Assembly: GCA_002311745.1 (NCBI GenBank)
Contig: DBZL01000014.1
Location: 124,001-188,000, forward strand
DNA from: Phycisphaerales bacterium UBA1161
GTDB taxonomy: Bacteria > Planctomycetota > Phycisphaerae > Tepidisphaerales > Tepidisphaeraceae
Direction: 5' to 3'
DNA length: 64,000 nt
In this document: positions 52,261-61,300 of the stretch, piece by piece
Position numbering within the stretch: position 1 is the first letter of the stretch
Layout of the letters: each line of letters opens with the position of its first letter
Program-made: the position numbers and the translations under genes
Notes under the pieces: model-generated
What the model saw: the letters and a program-made list of their open reading frames with translations, nothing else
The model's database searches: none
What the model was told of the DNA's origin: nothing

Positions 52261-53724
52261 ATGACTAATTCGTTCTTTGGCCGCGAGCGATTGCGGCAAG
52301 TCCGGCCTGTGTCGTTCAGTCCGGTGATTTTTCTTGCCCCGCCGCTGGCCATTTGCGGCGCGGCGATGGCCGATCCCACGCTGCCGACCATCGGCTCGAC
52401 GGTCTACAACGTGACGGCGTCGAACGCGAGCATCGACGGCGGACTCACGGCCAGTACCGGCGCAACGGCCGCCAGCAACGCGGCGGTGATCAACGCGTTC
52501 ATCACCTACGCTTCCAGCCATGGTGGCGGAACGGTGGAAATCCCTACGGCCGCCAGCGCCTACCTGTGCAACCAGCTCACCCTTGCCAGCAGCGTCAACC
52601 TCCAGGTGGACACGGGCGCCACGCTGCAGAATGGCACGCCCTCGAGCACCTTAATCACCACCTCCGGCACGACGCACGACATCGAGATCAGCGGTGGCGG
52701 GACTCTCGACGACCATGCTACCTCGACGTCCTCCAACAACATGCTGTCGTTGCAGAATATCACCAATTTGTGGGTGAGGAACGTCACCATCGAAAACTCA
52801 TCGCACGAACACCTGGTGCCCGAGAAAGACACCAACGTCACCATCGACGGCGTCACGATCCAAGACCCGCTGGGGTATCTGTCGAATGCGGACGGGATCG
52901 ACTATTCCGGCAGCCACTTCCTGATTGAGAACTGCAACATCGCCGACGGCGACGACAACATCGTCGCCAAGGCGGGACCCACTTTCTGCAGCGATATCAC
53001 GATCAAAAATTGCGTGATCGGCGCCGGGCATGGGATTTCCGTCGGCGGGCAGACCAACTCGGGGCTGAACGGCATGACGGTCACCAATTGTACCTTTAAC
53101 GGGACCGACAACGGTTTTCGCCTCAAGGCCGGCATCCCCAACGGCGGCATCGTCCAAAACGTCAGCTTCAGCAACTCCACGATGACCAACGTGAAGAACC
53201 CGATCATCATCAACAGTTGGTATAACGGCCAAGACCATTACGGGAGCGGCGAGATTCCGGGTACTTCTCTGGAAGGGAATGACCCGCAACATGCTTTCAA
53301 CCCCGCCAATCCCGGCGATCCTCCCGTCACGGTTGACGAAGTCAATAACTCCGCCGCATATCCGTTCTTCGATAATATCTCTTACAGCAACATCAACGCG
53401 ACGGGCGCCGCCAACAACGTTTTGATCATTTACGGTCTGAACAGCAACCCCGCAAATGCCGCCAACCAACCGGCTCGTAACATCGACAGTATTTCATTCA
53501 GCAACGTGAACCTCAGCGGCGCTTGGGGGGCGGATATTTACTACGTGTCCAACTTGGACATCTCGGGCCTGAACGTCACGGCTACCAACAGTCCCAACGA
53601 GAATCTCTACGGCGATACCGCCGTGCCCGAGCCGGCCGGCGGCATGCTGGCCCTGGGCGCGCTGGCGGGGATCTCCATGCGCCGCAAAAGCCGCCGCTCA
53701 TCTGAACCCCCTTCGACGGCGTGA
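52261..53724 (+). CDS. PEP-CTERM-anchored GH28 protein, copy 2
   Basis: 487 residues, strongly similar to the preceding protein from DPTLPTIGSTVYN to the PEP-CTERM (VPEPAGGMLALGALAG followed by RRKSRRS). Catalytic positions: NADGID (N209, A210, D211), DGDDN (D231, D232), GHGISVGG (H257) and FRLKAG. The Thr of NTD is Ala here, while the acid residues are kept, so activity is probable. Its two unshared parts lie near residues 320-360 (an insertion EIPGTSLEGNDPQHAF). The ATG at 52261 is preceded by GGAGTGGAGCG. Confidence 0.88.
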   Translation: MTNSFFGRERLRQVRPVSFSPVIFLAPPLAICGAAMADPTLPTIGSTVYNVTASNASIDGGLTASTGATAASNAAVINAFITYASSHGGGTVEIPTAASAYLCNQLTLASSVNLQVDTGATLQNGTPSSTLITTSGTTHDIEISGGGTLDDHATSTSSNNMLSLQNITNLWVRNVTIENSSHEHLVPEKDTNVTIDGVTIQDPLGYLSNADGIDYSGSHFLIENCNIADGDDNIVAKAGPTFCSDITIKNCVIGAGHGISVGGQTNSGLNGMTVTNCTFNGTDNGFRLKAGIPNGGIVQNVSFSNSTMTNVKNPIIINSWYNGQDHYGSGEIPGTSLEGNDPQHAFNPANPGDPPVTVDEVNNSAAYPFFDNISYSNINATGAANNVLIIYGLNSNPANAANQPARNIDSISFSNVNLSGAWGADIYYVSNLDISGLNVTATNSPNENLYGDTAVPEPAGGMLALGALAGISMRRKSRRSSEPPSTA

Positions 53725-53736
53725 TGCCGGGCCGAT

Positions 53737-54483
53737 CTACTCGTCGTGTTTGTCTACTTCCTCAGCGATTTCGCCGATGACCTGCTCCACCGCGCTGGCG
53801 TCGAAAACGCCCAGTTCCTGCAGCGCCAGTAGGGCTGCCTTCTGCTCGGCCATCTTTTTGTTCGGACCCCAGGCGCTGGGAAACCGCCGCCCATCGATCG
53901 ACACGCAGACCTCGAAACACTTGCTGTGATCCGGGCCTTTTTCGTCCAGGAGCTGGTAGATCGGCGTGGCCCCCAGGCTCTTTTGGGCAAACTGCTGGAG
54001 CACCGCCTTGTAATTCTGCTGGTGCGTGTTGGAGGCGATGGCGTCGATCTTGGCCGACATCGTCCGCAGCACGTACTGCTTGACCACGTCGAAGCCGGCG
54101 TCGAGATAAATCGCGGCGACGATGGACTCGTAGACCGCCGCGGCCAGCGAGCTGGGCATCTCCTCGCGGTTGCTGATCCCCTTGCCGATGATCAGCAGAT
54201 CGATCAGCCCCGTCTCGTTGGAGACCTCGGCGCAAGTTCGGCGCGAAACGACGGCGGACTTGACTTTGGTCAGGTCGCCTTCCAGGTATTCGGGGAATTT
54301 CTTGTAAAGCGCCTCGCAGATGATCAGGTCGAGCACGGCGTCGCCGAGGAATTCCATGCGCTCGTTGCTGTTCAGGCGTTTGTCGGCGACGGAGGCGTGG
54401 GTGAGAGCCTCCTTGAGCAGGTCAGGGTGGTTGAAGGTGTGGCCCAGGAGTTTTTCGGCGCGTTGGCGGGTTTCGGTGTTCAC
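53737..54483 (-). CDS. rnc: Ribonuclease III
   Basis: 248 residues. The nuclease signature NERMEFLGDAVLDL has E41 and D48; the second block is SSLAAAVYESIVAAIYLDAG, with E119; a double-stranded RNA-binding domain follows (NYKAVLQQFAQK to AEQKAALLALQEL). It processes rRNA and other duplex RNAs. The Asp that usually sits three residues before the last Glu (Asp114 in E. coli) is Ala116 here, which is unusual. The start at 54483 precedes the normal helix MNTETRQRAEKLLG. Confidence 0.93.
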   Translation of the reverse strand: MNTETRQRAEKLLGHTFNHPDLLKEALTHASVADKRLNSNERMEFLGDAVLDLIICEALYKKFPEYLEGDLTKVKSAVVSRRTCAEVSNETGLIDLLIIGKGISNREEMPSSLAAAVYESIVAAIYLDAGFDVVKQYVLRTMSAKIDAIASNTHQQNYKAVLQQFAQKSLGATPIYQLLDEKGPDHSKCFEVCVSIDGRRFPSAWGPNKKMAEQKAALLALQELGVFDASAVEQVIGEIAEEVDKHDE

Positions 54484-54679
54484 GCTGAACGACTCGTGCT
54501 AATGAAGGCGCCAGCCGCGGATGCAAACGACCGTCCGTGTTGCGCCGATGTGACGATAAATCCGGGGCCCCAAGGTGTCAATCGGATGTCCCGTGCAAGG
54601 GTGCCGGCGAAGCGAGGCTTTGCTTGCGAGCGACCTTGGGCCAACCTACGATGCTGGGGCTGAATCTGTTGAGGCGGTT

Positions 54680-56674
54680 ATGTTGGGCAAAATCGCCGTT
54701 ATGGTGTTCGCTTTGGCATCGCTGGCCGGAGGCGTTGTGCGGGCCGATTCCCTGCCGCGCACGACGCTGTTCGATCCAGCGCGGCACATGCACGTCTCGG
54801 AAGTCAAGCCGGGCATGAAGGGCTACGGCATGACGGTGTTCCAGGGAACGCGCATCGAGAAATTCGACGTGGAAGTCATCGGCGTCGTCAAGAATTTCAA
54901 CCCCAAGTACGACGTGGTGCTGATCCGCTGCAAAGGGGATTTTCTGGAGCACACCGGGGCGATTGAGGGGATGAGCGGGTCGCCGATATTTCTGTACGAC
55001 GAGGGGGGCCGGGCCCGCATGATCGGGGCCTTCGCCTACGGCTGGCCGCTGTGCAAGGATCCCCTGGCCGGCGTGCAGCCGATCGAATACATGCTGTCGC
55101 TGCCGACCAACGAGCCCGGGGCGGGGGCCGAGGCGGCATCACCAAACGCGCCGGCGGGTGACGGTTCGCAGGCCGCCGGGCGGGTGGCGCCGCCGCGTTG
55201 GTCATTGGACGACCTGCCGGCTCCATGGGGCCATGGCCCAGGGCAAAAGCCGGCGGCGGACGGGGCATCCTACCGATCGCCGTGGACGGGCCAGGAGATC
55301 CGGCTTCAGCCGCTGGCCACGCCCCTGATGGCCGGAAAAATCAGCGCCGCCGCGCTTGCGCGGATCGCGCCGACGCTTAGCGGCTTGGGCTTTTTCCCGG
55401 TGCAGGCGGGAGTCGGCGGCGGACAAGGCACGGCCAATGATCCGCCTCCGCCGCTGGAGCCCGGATCGGTCCTGGCCGTGCCGATTCTCACCGGCGACCT
55501 GGAATTGACCGCCATCGGCACGTGCACGGAACGCATCGGCGATCGCATCTTCGGCTTTGGACATCCCTTCCTGAGCGAGGGGCGAGTTGCCCTGCCGATG
55601 GGCAGCGGCTCCATCGCGGCCACCGTGGCCAACCTGGAAACCAGTTTCAAGCTGGGGTTTCTAAGCAAGGCGACGGGCACGCTCACGGCCGACCAGACGG
55701 TGGGCGTCAGCGGGCGCGTCGGACCCCCGGCACCGATGGTGCCGGTTGAGATTCACGTCGTGTACGCCGACCGCTCGATTGACCAAACGTACCATTTTTC
55801 CGCGGCGGTCCATCCGAAGCTGACGCCCGTGATTGCCTCGGCCGCCGTGGCGGTGGCGATGACCGGTGACAAATCCCTGCCGGAATTTCACACGGTCGAT
55901 TACGAGCTGACCCTGGATTTTGAGAACGGCCAATCGGTTCATATCGCCAACACCAGCGTCAACGAAGGGCCCGAGGCGGTGGTCAACGACGTGCTGATGA
56001 CGCTGACCGCGACAACGGACAACCCGTTCCAGGAGGTGCCGCTGAGAAGGCTGTTGGGCACGGTGCGCGTGACGGCCGATGCGCGGGAGGCGCAGATTAT
56101 TTCCGTGATGGTGCCGCGATCCAAATACGAGCCGGGCGAGACGGTCAAGGGGTACGTTTCCTACCAGCCGTTCCGGGCGCAGGAATCGATTTTGCCCCTG
56201 GAGTTGAAACTGCCGCGCGACTTGGCCAACGGCGATTATCAGTTCACGGTGTCGGATTGGAGCCATTACCTGGACGATGAGCGTGCGGCCAGCCCGTTTG
56301 AATTCACGGCCAACAACGTCGGCGAGATGTTCGCGGTTTTGAAGGACGTGGCATCGATCCATCGCAACGCGCTGTACCTGCGGCTGGTGCGGCGCGCCGA
56401 CGGCATGGCGGTGGGCCGCACCGCGATGCCGCGACTGCCCTCCAGCCAGCGGCAGGTCCTGATGGGCTCCGGCCGCAGCGACATCACTCCGTTTGTCAGC
56501 TCCACGGTGCTCGTCGTCCCCACGGATCTGGTGATGAACGGATCGGCCGATTTCACTCTGACCATCGAGAAACACGGCAAGGTGGAAGTGGCGGCGCCGC
56601 GGAAACAGGAGAATCCCGCCCCCGCGGCGGGCAAAGAAGAAAATCCCAAATCGGGCGCATCGGCGACGAAATGA
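54680..56674 (+). CDS. SpoIVB-type (S55) peptidase-domain secreted protein
   Basis: 664 residues from the ATG at 54680, with a signal peptide (MLGKIAVMVFALASLAGGVV). The S55 blocks are EVKPGMKGYGMTVFQGTRIE, HTGAIEGMSGSPIF (H91, S99/S101) and later FGFGHPFLSEG. A Pro/Ala/Gly-rich insertion is near residues 145-200. The C-terminal half is beta-rich and of unknown type. In Bacillus SpoIVB acts in sporulation; in non-sporulating bacteria such proteins have unknown roles in the envelope. It is followed after 22 nt by the propeller protein, suggesting an operon. An upstream in-frame start at 54575 gives no signal and is rejected. Confidence 0.8.
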   Translation: MLGKIAVMVFALASLAGGVVRADSLPRTTLFDPARHMHVSEVKPGMKGYGMTVFQGTRIEKFDVEVIGVVKNFNPKYDVVLIRCKGDFLEHTGAIEGMSGSPIFLYDEGGRARMIGAFAYGWPLCKDPLAGVQPIEYMLSLPTNEPGAGAEAASPNAPAGDGSQAAGRVAPPRWSLDDLPAPWGHGPGQKPAADGASYRSPWTGQEIRLQPLATPLMAGKISAAALARIAPTLSGLGFFPVQAGVGGGQGTANDPPPPLEPGSVLAVPILTGDLELTAIGTCTERIGDRIFGFGHPFLSEGRVALPMGSGSIAATVANLETSFKLGFLSKATGTLTADQTVGVSGRVGPPAPMVPVEIHVVYADRSIDQTYHFSAAVHPKLTPVIASAAVAVAMTGDKSLPEFHTVDYELTLDFENGQSVHIANTSVNEGPEAVVNDVLMTLTATTDNPFQEVPLRRLLGTVRVTADAREAQIISVMVPRSKYEPGETVKGYVSYQPFRAQESILPLELKLPRDLANGDYQFTVSDWSHYLDDERAASPFEFTANNVGEMFAVLKDVASIHRNALYLRLVRRADGMAVGRTAMPRLPSSQRQVLMGSGRSDITPFVSSTVLVVPTDLVMNGSADFTLTIEKHGKVEVAAPRKQENPAPAAGKEENPKSGASATK

Positions 56675-56696
56675 AACGCTGCAGAGGTGAATCCGC

Positions 56697-59120
56697 ATGA
56701 ACAAGGTATTGGCTTGTCTGATGGCGTGCTGCTGCGGGGCCTGGGCCGCCGTGGCGATGGGCGTCTCCACGTCGCATTGGACGCAGGGCAACGAGGCCGA
56801 CTTCGACGCCGGAACGCTGCACAACGTCGTCGTGACCAACCTGGGCGACGTCAAGCTCTCGCGGGCCGTGCAGATCATCGCGCAGGAGGATCCCAAGGTG
56901 ACGTCGGTGAACGCGCTGGCCAGCGTCCCCGACGGAACCCTCTACGCGGGCACCGGAACCAAAGGCGTTTTGCTGGCGGTGAAGGATGACAAGGTCTCGG
57001 TGGCGGCCACGATTGGGGATGCGGTCAATATTCTGTGCCTGGCGGCGGACCAGCGGGGCGGGCTGCTCATCGGCACGGGAGGCGCCAAAGGGAAGGTGTA
57101 CCGGATCGACAAGCCCGGGGATTCGCCGCGCGATATTTTTTCCGCCGATGGCGTGCAGTACGTCTGGGCCGTGGCCCAGACGCCCGACGGCGAAATCTAC
57201 GCCGGCACCGGACCCAACGGCCAGGTTTTCCAGATCGATCCGGACGGTTCCCACACCGAGCTGTACAAGAGCGATCAGAACAACGTCATCAGCCTGATCA
57301 GCGATGGCAAGGACCTGCTGTACCTGGGAACCGACCCGGACGGGCTGGTCATTCGGCTCGATCGCAAGACCAAGCAGCCGTTCATACTGTACAACGCCGC
57401 GGAAGCGGAGATCACGGCGTTGGCGCTGGACGATGCGGGCAATCTGTTTGCGGCGACGGGCGAGGTGGTCGAGAGGCAGCAACCGCCGGAGAACCCGGCG
57501 AACAAGGAGAATTCGGGCCGGCCGGAAAACGACGCGACGGGGGCGCCGATCCCGCCGAATCCTTCGCCGCAGCCGCCCAAGCCGCCGGAGCTTCCCAATC
57601 CCAATCCGGGCGAGCCTAAGCCGATTCCCAAATCGCATTCGCAGCTTGGGGTCGGGGCGATGGAGCCGAAGATGATGGATGATGAGCCGGGCGGCCCGGG
57701 GGACAACCCCGGCGCACCCGGCGGCGGCGAGGGCCCCCCGTCGGCGCCGCTGGCGACAACCGCCCCACGCCCCGGCACCCACCAGCCCCCCACTCCGCCG
57801 ACCAATCCCGCCGAGCAGCGGCCGCCAGGCAACGCCGTCTACAAAATCGACAAGGACGGCTTCGTTACCGAAATCTTCCGCCAGGATGTGGTCATCTATT
57901 GCATGCTGGTGCAGGGCCAAGTGCTGTTGGTCGGAACCGGTCCCGAGGGAAAAATTTTCCAGTTGGATCCCGCGGGCGAAGAGACGCAGGTGCTGGCCAA
58001 GGCGGATGCCAAGCAGGTGATGTGTCTGCTGGCCGTCAAAGACGGACGCATTTGCATGGGCCTGGCCAACACCGGCGGCATTTGCGCCATGACCAGCGGA
58101 TACGCTTCGGAGGGAACGTACATCAGCCCCGTTCTGGATGCGACGCAATCGAGCCGATTCGGCAATATGCAGCTTCACGGCCAACTTCCGGACGGCACGA
58201 CATTGAAAGTCTCCTGGCGCAGCGGCAACGTGAAGGATGCGGAGGCGGCCGGATGGTCCTCTTGGTCGCCGGAGGCGGATGCCGCCCAGTACGTGAAGGT
58301 GGCGGCACCGTCGGCGCGGTTCCTGCAATATCGGCTCACCTTCGCCACGACCGACCCGACCAAGACGCCGCTGGTGAATCACGTGGATGTCGGCTACCAG
58401 ATGCCCAACCTGGCACCGGTCATCAAGTCGGTGAAGATCGGGACAGAGAGCGACGTCACCGGCCCCGGCGGCGCTGGCCCAGCGGGCGGCGCTGCTGCCG
58501 GTGGTGCGGCCCTGGTCGCCCCGCCGGTGCACGCCGCCGACGCCGCCAAGAGCGCCGGCGGCAGCGGCGTTCAAACCATCACCTGGGATGCTTCCGATCC
58601 CAACGGCGACAGCCTCACCTACACGCTGTATTTCCGCCTGGAGCGCAACGGGCCGTGGATTTTGCTTAAGGACAAGCTCAAGGACACCAGTTTCGACTGG
58701 GACACGCGCAGCGTTGCCGACGGACGTTACCAAATCAAGGTGGTCGCCTCGGACGCTGCCAGCAATCCACCCGGGCAGGCCAAGACCGCCAGCCGCCTCA
58801 GCAATTCTTTTGTCGTCGACAACACGCCGCCGACCATCGGCGACCTGGTCTTTAAGGTTTCGGGCAAGGATGTCCAGATCGACTTGCGGGTTCAGGACCG
58901 CACCAGCGTCATCGCCAACGTCGAATACACCGTCGATTCGGCCGAGGATTGGCAGGCGGTGCTTCCGGTCGATGGCATCTTCGACAGCCCCGACGAGAGC
59001 GTCACCTTCACCGTCAAAGGCTTGACGCCCGGGGCGCACCAGATCACCATCCGTGCCACCGATGGCAAGGGCAATCAGGCACTGCAGACCATCGCGGTGA
59101 AGATCGAATCGGGCAGTTAG
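56697..59120 (+). CDS. Large secreted beta-propeller and Ig-like protein
   Basis: 807 residues with a signal peptide (MNKVLACLMACCCGAWAAVA). At least seven blade-like repeats contain GTLYAGTG, GGLLIGTGG, GEIYAGTGPNGQVFQI, LLYLGTDPDG, NLFAATGEV, VLLVGTGPEGKIFQL and RICMGLANTG. A long Pro/Gly/Ala linker interrupts them between about residues 260 and 380. After the propeller come a discoidin-like segment (LHGQLPDGTTLKVSWRSGN) and two Ig/FN3-like domains (ITWDASDPNGDSLTYTLYFR, VTFTVKGLTPGAHQITIRA). Operon partner of the S55 protein. Role unknown, perhaps ligand binding at the surface. Confidence 0.75.
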   Translation: MNKVLACLMACCCGAWAAVAMGVSTSHWTQGNEADFDAGTLHNVVVTNLGDVKLSRAVQIIAQEDPKVTSVNALASVPDGTLYAGTGTKGVLLAVKDDKVSVAATIGDAVNILCLAADQRGGLLIGTGGAKGKVYRIDKPGDSPRDIFSADGVQYVWAVAQTPDGEIYAGTGPNGQVFQIDPDGSHTELYKSDQNNVISLISDGKDLLYLGTDPDGLVIRLDRKTKQPFILYNAAEAEITALALDDAGNLFAATGEVVERQQPPENPANKENSGRPENDATGAPIPPNPSPQPPKPPELPNPNPGEPKPIPKSHSQLGVGAMEPKMMDDEPGGPGDNPGAPGGGEGPPSAPLATTAPRPGTHQPPTPPTNPAEQRPPGNAVYKIDKDGFVTEIFRQDVVIYCMLVQGQVLLVGTGPEGKIFQLDPAGEETQVLAKADAKQVMCLLAVKDGRICMGLANTGGICAMTSGYASEGTYISPVLDATQSSRFGNMQLHGQLPDGTTLKVSWRSGNVKDAEAAGWSSWSPEADAAQYVKVAAPSARFLQYRLTFATTDPTKTPLVNHVDVGYQMPNLAPVIKSVKIGTESDVTGPGGAGPAGGAAAGGAALVAPPVHAADAAKSAGGSGVQTITWDASDPNGDSLTYTLYFRLERNGPWILLKDKLKDTSFDWDTRSVADGRYQIKVVASDAASNPPGQAKTASRLSNSFVVDNTPPTIGDLVFKVSGKDVQIDLRVQDRTSVIANVEYTVDSAEDWQAVLPVDGIFDSPDESVTFTVKGLTPGAHQITIRATDGKGNQALQTIAVKIESGS

Positions 59121-59146
59121 CGCTTCGTGAATCGAGGATTGGGACC

Positions 59147-59281
59147 ATGCATTACCCGCACAAGACCAGCAACATCAAGCGTGCCCGAAACATCGGGTTT
59201 CGCGCGCGGATGAGAACCAAGAAGGGCCGGCAGATGATCAACCGAAAACGGCGTGTCGGCCGGCGCGTCCAAGTGCTGTAA
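59147..59281 (+). CDS. rpmH: Ribosomal protein bL34
   Basis: 44 residues: MHYPHKTSNIKRARNIGFRA, then RMRTKKGRQMINRKRRVGRR. The core GFRARMRTKKGRQMINRKR is the unmistakable bL34 signature, and the length is standard. The N-terminus differs from the usual MKRTFQPS. In most bacteria rpmH lies beside rnpA and yidC near dnaA; here it is 27 nt after the propeller gene and followed by a TPR-glycosyltransferase gene, with no rnpA next to it. Confidence 0.95.
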   Translation: MHYPHKTSNIKRARNIGFRARMRTKKGRQMINRKRRVGRRVQVL

Positions 59282-59356
59282 TCGCCGCACCGCATCCATT
59301 CTGCTCGACCGTCCTCTGCAGCGAGTTGCCGCCCCCGTAGGGTGCCGGTGGTCGCC

Positions 59357-61300
59357 ATGATTCAACAGTGGCTGGAATCGGCCCGCCAGCACCATCAGGC
59401 CGGACGCTTGGACCAGGCCCAGAACCTCTACCGCCAAATCCTCGCCCACCAGAGCGACCATCCCGAAGCCCTGCACTTGTCCGGACTGATCGCTTTGCAG
59501 ACCGGACGGCTCGACGAAGCCCTGGGCCTGGTCCGCAAAGCCGCCAGCCTCGATCCCAAGAGAGCCGATTACCATTGCAATCTCGGCCTGGTCCTGGCAG
59601 CGATGAATCTGCACGAGCAAGCCATCGCTGCCTATCGCCAGGCCCTGGCCCTGCGACCCGATTACCCCCAGGCCTACAACAACCTGGGCAACTCGCTGCG
59701 GCATAGCGGACAATTCGACCAGGCCATTGAGGCCTTCGGGCGTGCCCTGCTCCTGCGGCCGGACTACTTCGAGGCCCAGAACAACCTGGGCAACGTCCTG
59801 GCGGCCCAGCGGCAGTGGGATCAGGCCATCGAGGCCTTCCGGCGAGCCTTGGCGTTGCATCCCACGCCCGAGATTTACAACAACCTGGGCACGGCGTTGA
59901 AGGACAGCGGTCAGATCGATCCGGCCATCGAGGCCTTCGGTCAAGCCCTGGCCCTTGGGCCGGATTCCGCGGCGGACATTTACCTCGCCCTGGGCAACGC
60001 TCTGAAGGATGCGGGTCAGATCGATCCGGCCATCGCCGCCTACCGCCAAGCCGTGCGGATCAAGCCCGATTCCTCCGCCGCTCACAGCAACATCATCTGC
60101 TCGGTCTACTTCCACCCCGATTACGATTCGGCCGCGATTTTCCAGGAACTGCGCCAATGGGATCGGCAACACGCTCAAGGGCTCAGGGCGTCCATCAAAC
60201 CGCATGAAAACGACCGCACGCCGGATCGGCGATTGCGCATCGGTTACGTCTCGCCCGATTTCCGCGCTCAGGCCGAGGCGCATTTCGTCGCCCCGCTGTT
60301 GCAATCGCACGATCATCGGCAATTCGAGATTCACTGCTACGCCAGCGTCAAAAACCCGGACGCGGTAACGGATCAGATGCGCGGCTTTGCCGACGCCTGG
60401 CACGATGTTCTGGCATTGTCCGACGCGGACCTGGCTGGGCGCATCCGCGATGACCGCATCGACATCCTGCTCGACCTCACGATGCACATGTGCGACAACC
60501 GCCTTTTGACTTTCGCCCGCAAACCCGCGCCGATTCAGGTCACCTGGCTGGCCTACCCGGGCAGCACGGGTCTGCAAACCATGGACTACCGCTTCACCGA
60601 TCCGCTTCTGGAACCGCCGGCGGGAAACACGCCGTTCTATAGCGAGCAGTCGATCGTGCTTCGGCCCTGCTGGTGCTGCTATTCTCCGCTGCACGATCTG
60701 CCGCTGCAGAGCGTTCGCCAGCCGGGTCCGATCCGATTCGGATCATTGAACAACCCCTGCAAGCTCAACGACGGCGTGCTGCGGCTGTGGGCCCAGGTTC
60801 TGCAATCGGTGCCCGAGTCGCGCTTGATCCTGCTGGCCAACGCCCAGTCACAGCAACAGCACATCCGCGATCTCATGCATGAACACGGCGTCGATGCGGG
60901 CCGGTTGGAATTCGTCTCTCGATTGCGGCGCGACGATTATTTGAAGACCTACGACCGCATCGACATCGCGATCGATCCGCTTCCGTACAACGGCATCACG
61001 ACGACGTGCGACGCGCTGTGGATGGGCGCGGCGGTGGTGAGCCTGACGGGCGTCACCGCCGCCGGCCGCGCGGGCCTGAGCCTTCTGTCGACCGTCGGCT
61101 TAAGTGAATGGGTCGCGGAACATCCGCAGGATTTTGTGCGTCTGGCCCGCGACCTGGCCGGCGACGCGCCCCGTCTTGCCGAGCTGCGACGCTCGCTGCG
61201 TGATCGAATGGTCGCCTCGCCGCTGATGGATGCCGCGGCCTTCGCCGCCGCCGTGGAAGCCGCCTATCGCCGGATGTGGCGGCAATGGTGCGCTGTTTAG
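59357..61300 (+). CDS. TPR-containing O-GlcNAc-transferase-like protein (GT41)
   Basis: 647 residues from the ATG at 59357. Six or seven TPR repeats (residues about 1-240) have the pattern YNNLGNSLRHSGQFDQAIEAF and repeated DPAIEAF or DQAIEAF. The C-terminal half has the GT41/SPINDLY blocks: IGYVSPDFRAQAEAHFVAPLL with the His, WLAYPGSTGLQTMDYRFTD, FGSLNNPCKLNDGVLRLWAQ and DPLPYNGITTTCDALWMG. Bacterial relatives glycosylate proteins in the cytoplasm, typically on Ser or Thr, or act on flagellin. A GTG at 59342 is an alternative start. Confidence 0.9.
   Translation: MIQQWLESARQHHQAGRLDQAQNLYRQILAHQSDHPEALHLSGLIALQTGRLDEALGLVRKAASLDPKRADYHCNLGLVLAAMNLHEQAIAAYRQALALRPDYPQAYNNLGNSLRHSGQFDQAIEAFGRALLLRPDYFEAQNNLGNVLAAQRQWDQAIEAFRRALALHPTPEIYNNLGTALKDSGQIDPAIEAFGQALALGPDSAADIYLALGNALKDAGQIDPAIAAYRQAVRIKPDSSAAHSNIICSVYFHPDYDSAAIFQELRQWDRQHAQGLRASIKPHENDRTPDRRLRIGYVSPDFRAQAEAHFVAPLLQSHDHRQFEIHCYASVKNPDAVTDQMRGFADAWHDVLALSDADLAGRIRDDRIDILLDLTMHMCDNRLLTFARKPAPIQVTWLAYPGSTGLQTMDYRFTDPLLEPPAGNTPFYSEQSIVLRPCWCCYSPLHDLPLQSVRQPGPIRFGSLNNPCKLNDGVLRLWAQVLQSVPESRLILLANAQSQQQHIRDLMHEHGVDAGRLEFVSRLRRDDYLKTYDRIDIAIDPLPYNGITTTCDALWMGAAVVSLTGVTAAGRAGLSLLSTVGLSEWVAEHPQDFVRLARDLAGDAPRLAELRRSLRDRMVASPLMDAAAFAAAVEAAYRRMWRQWCAV

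Noticed and set aside
57480..57830. Pro/Gly-rich stretch in the propeller gene as a frameshift scar
   Set aside because: Blade-like repeats continue in the same frame on both sides, so it is a low-complexity linker.
56553..59039. Minus-strand open frame of 828 codons
   Set aside because: Antisense shadow of the propeller protein; it lacks a ribosome site and shows an Arg/His/Gly-rich composition typical of shadows.
59117..60694. Minus-strand open frame of 525 codons
   Set aside because: Antisense to rpmH and to the TPR repeats of the GT41 gene; its apparent repeats only mirror the TPR codons.
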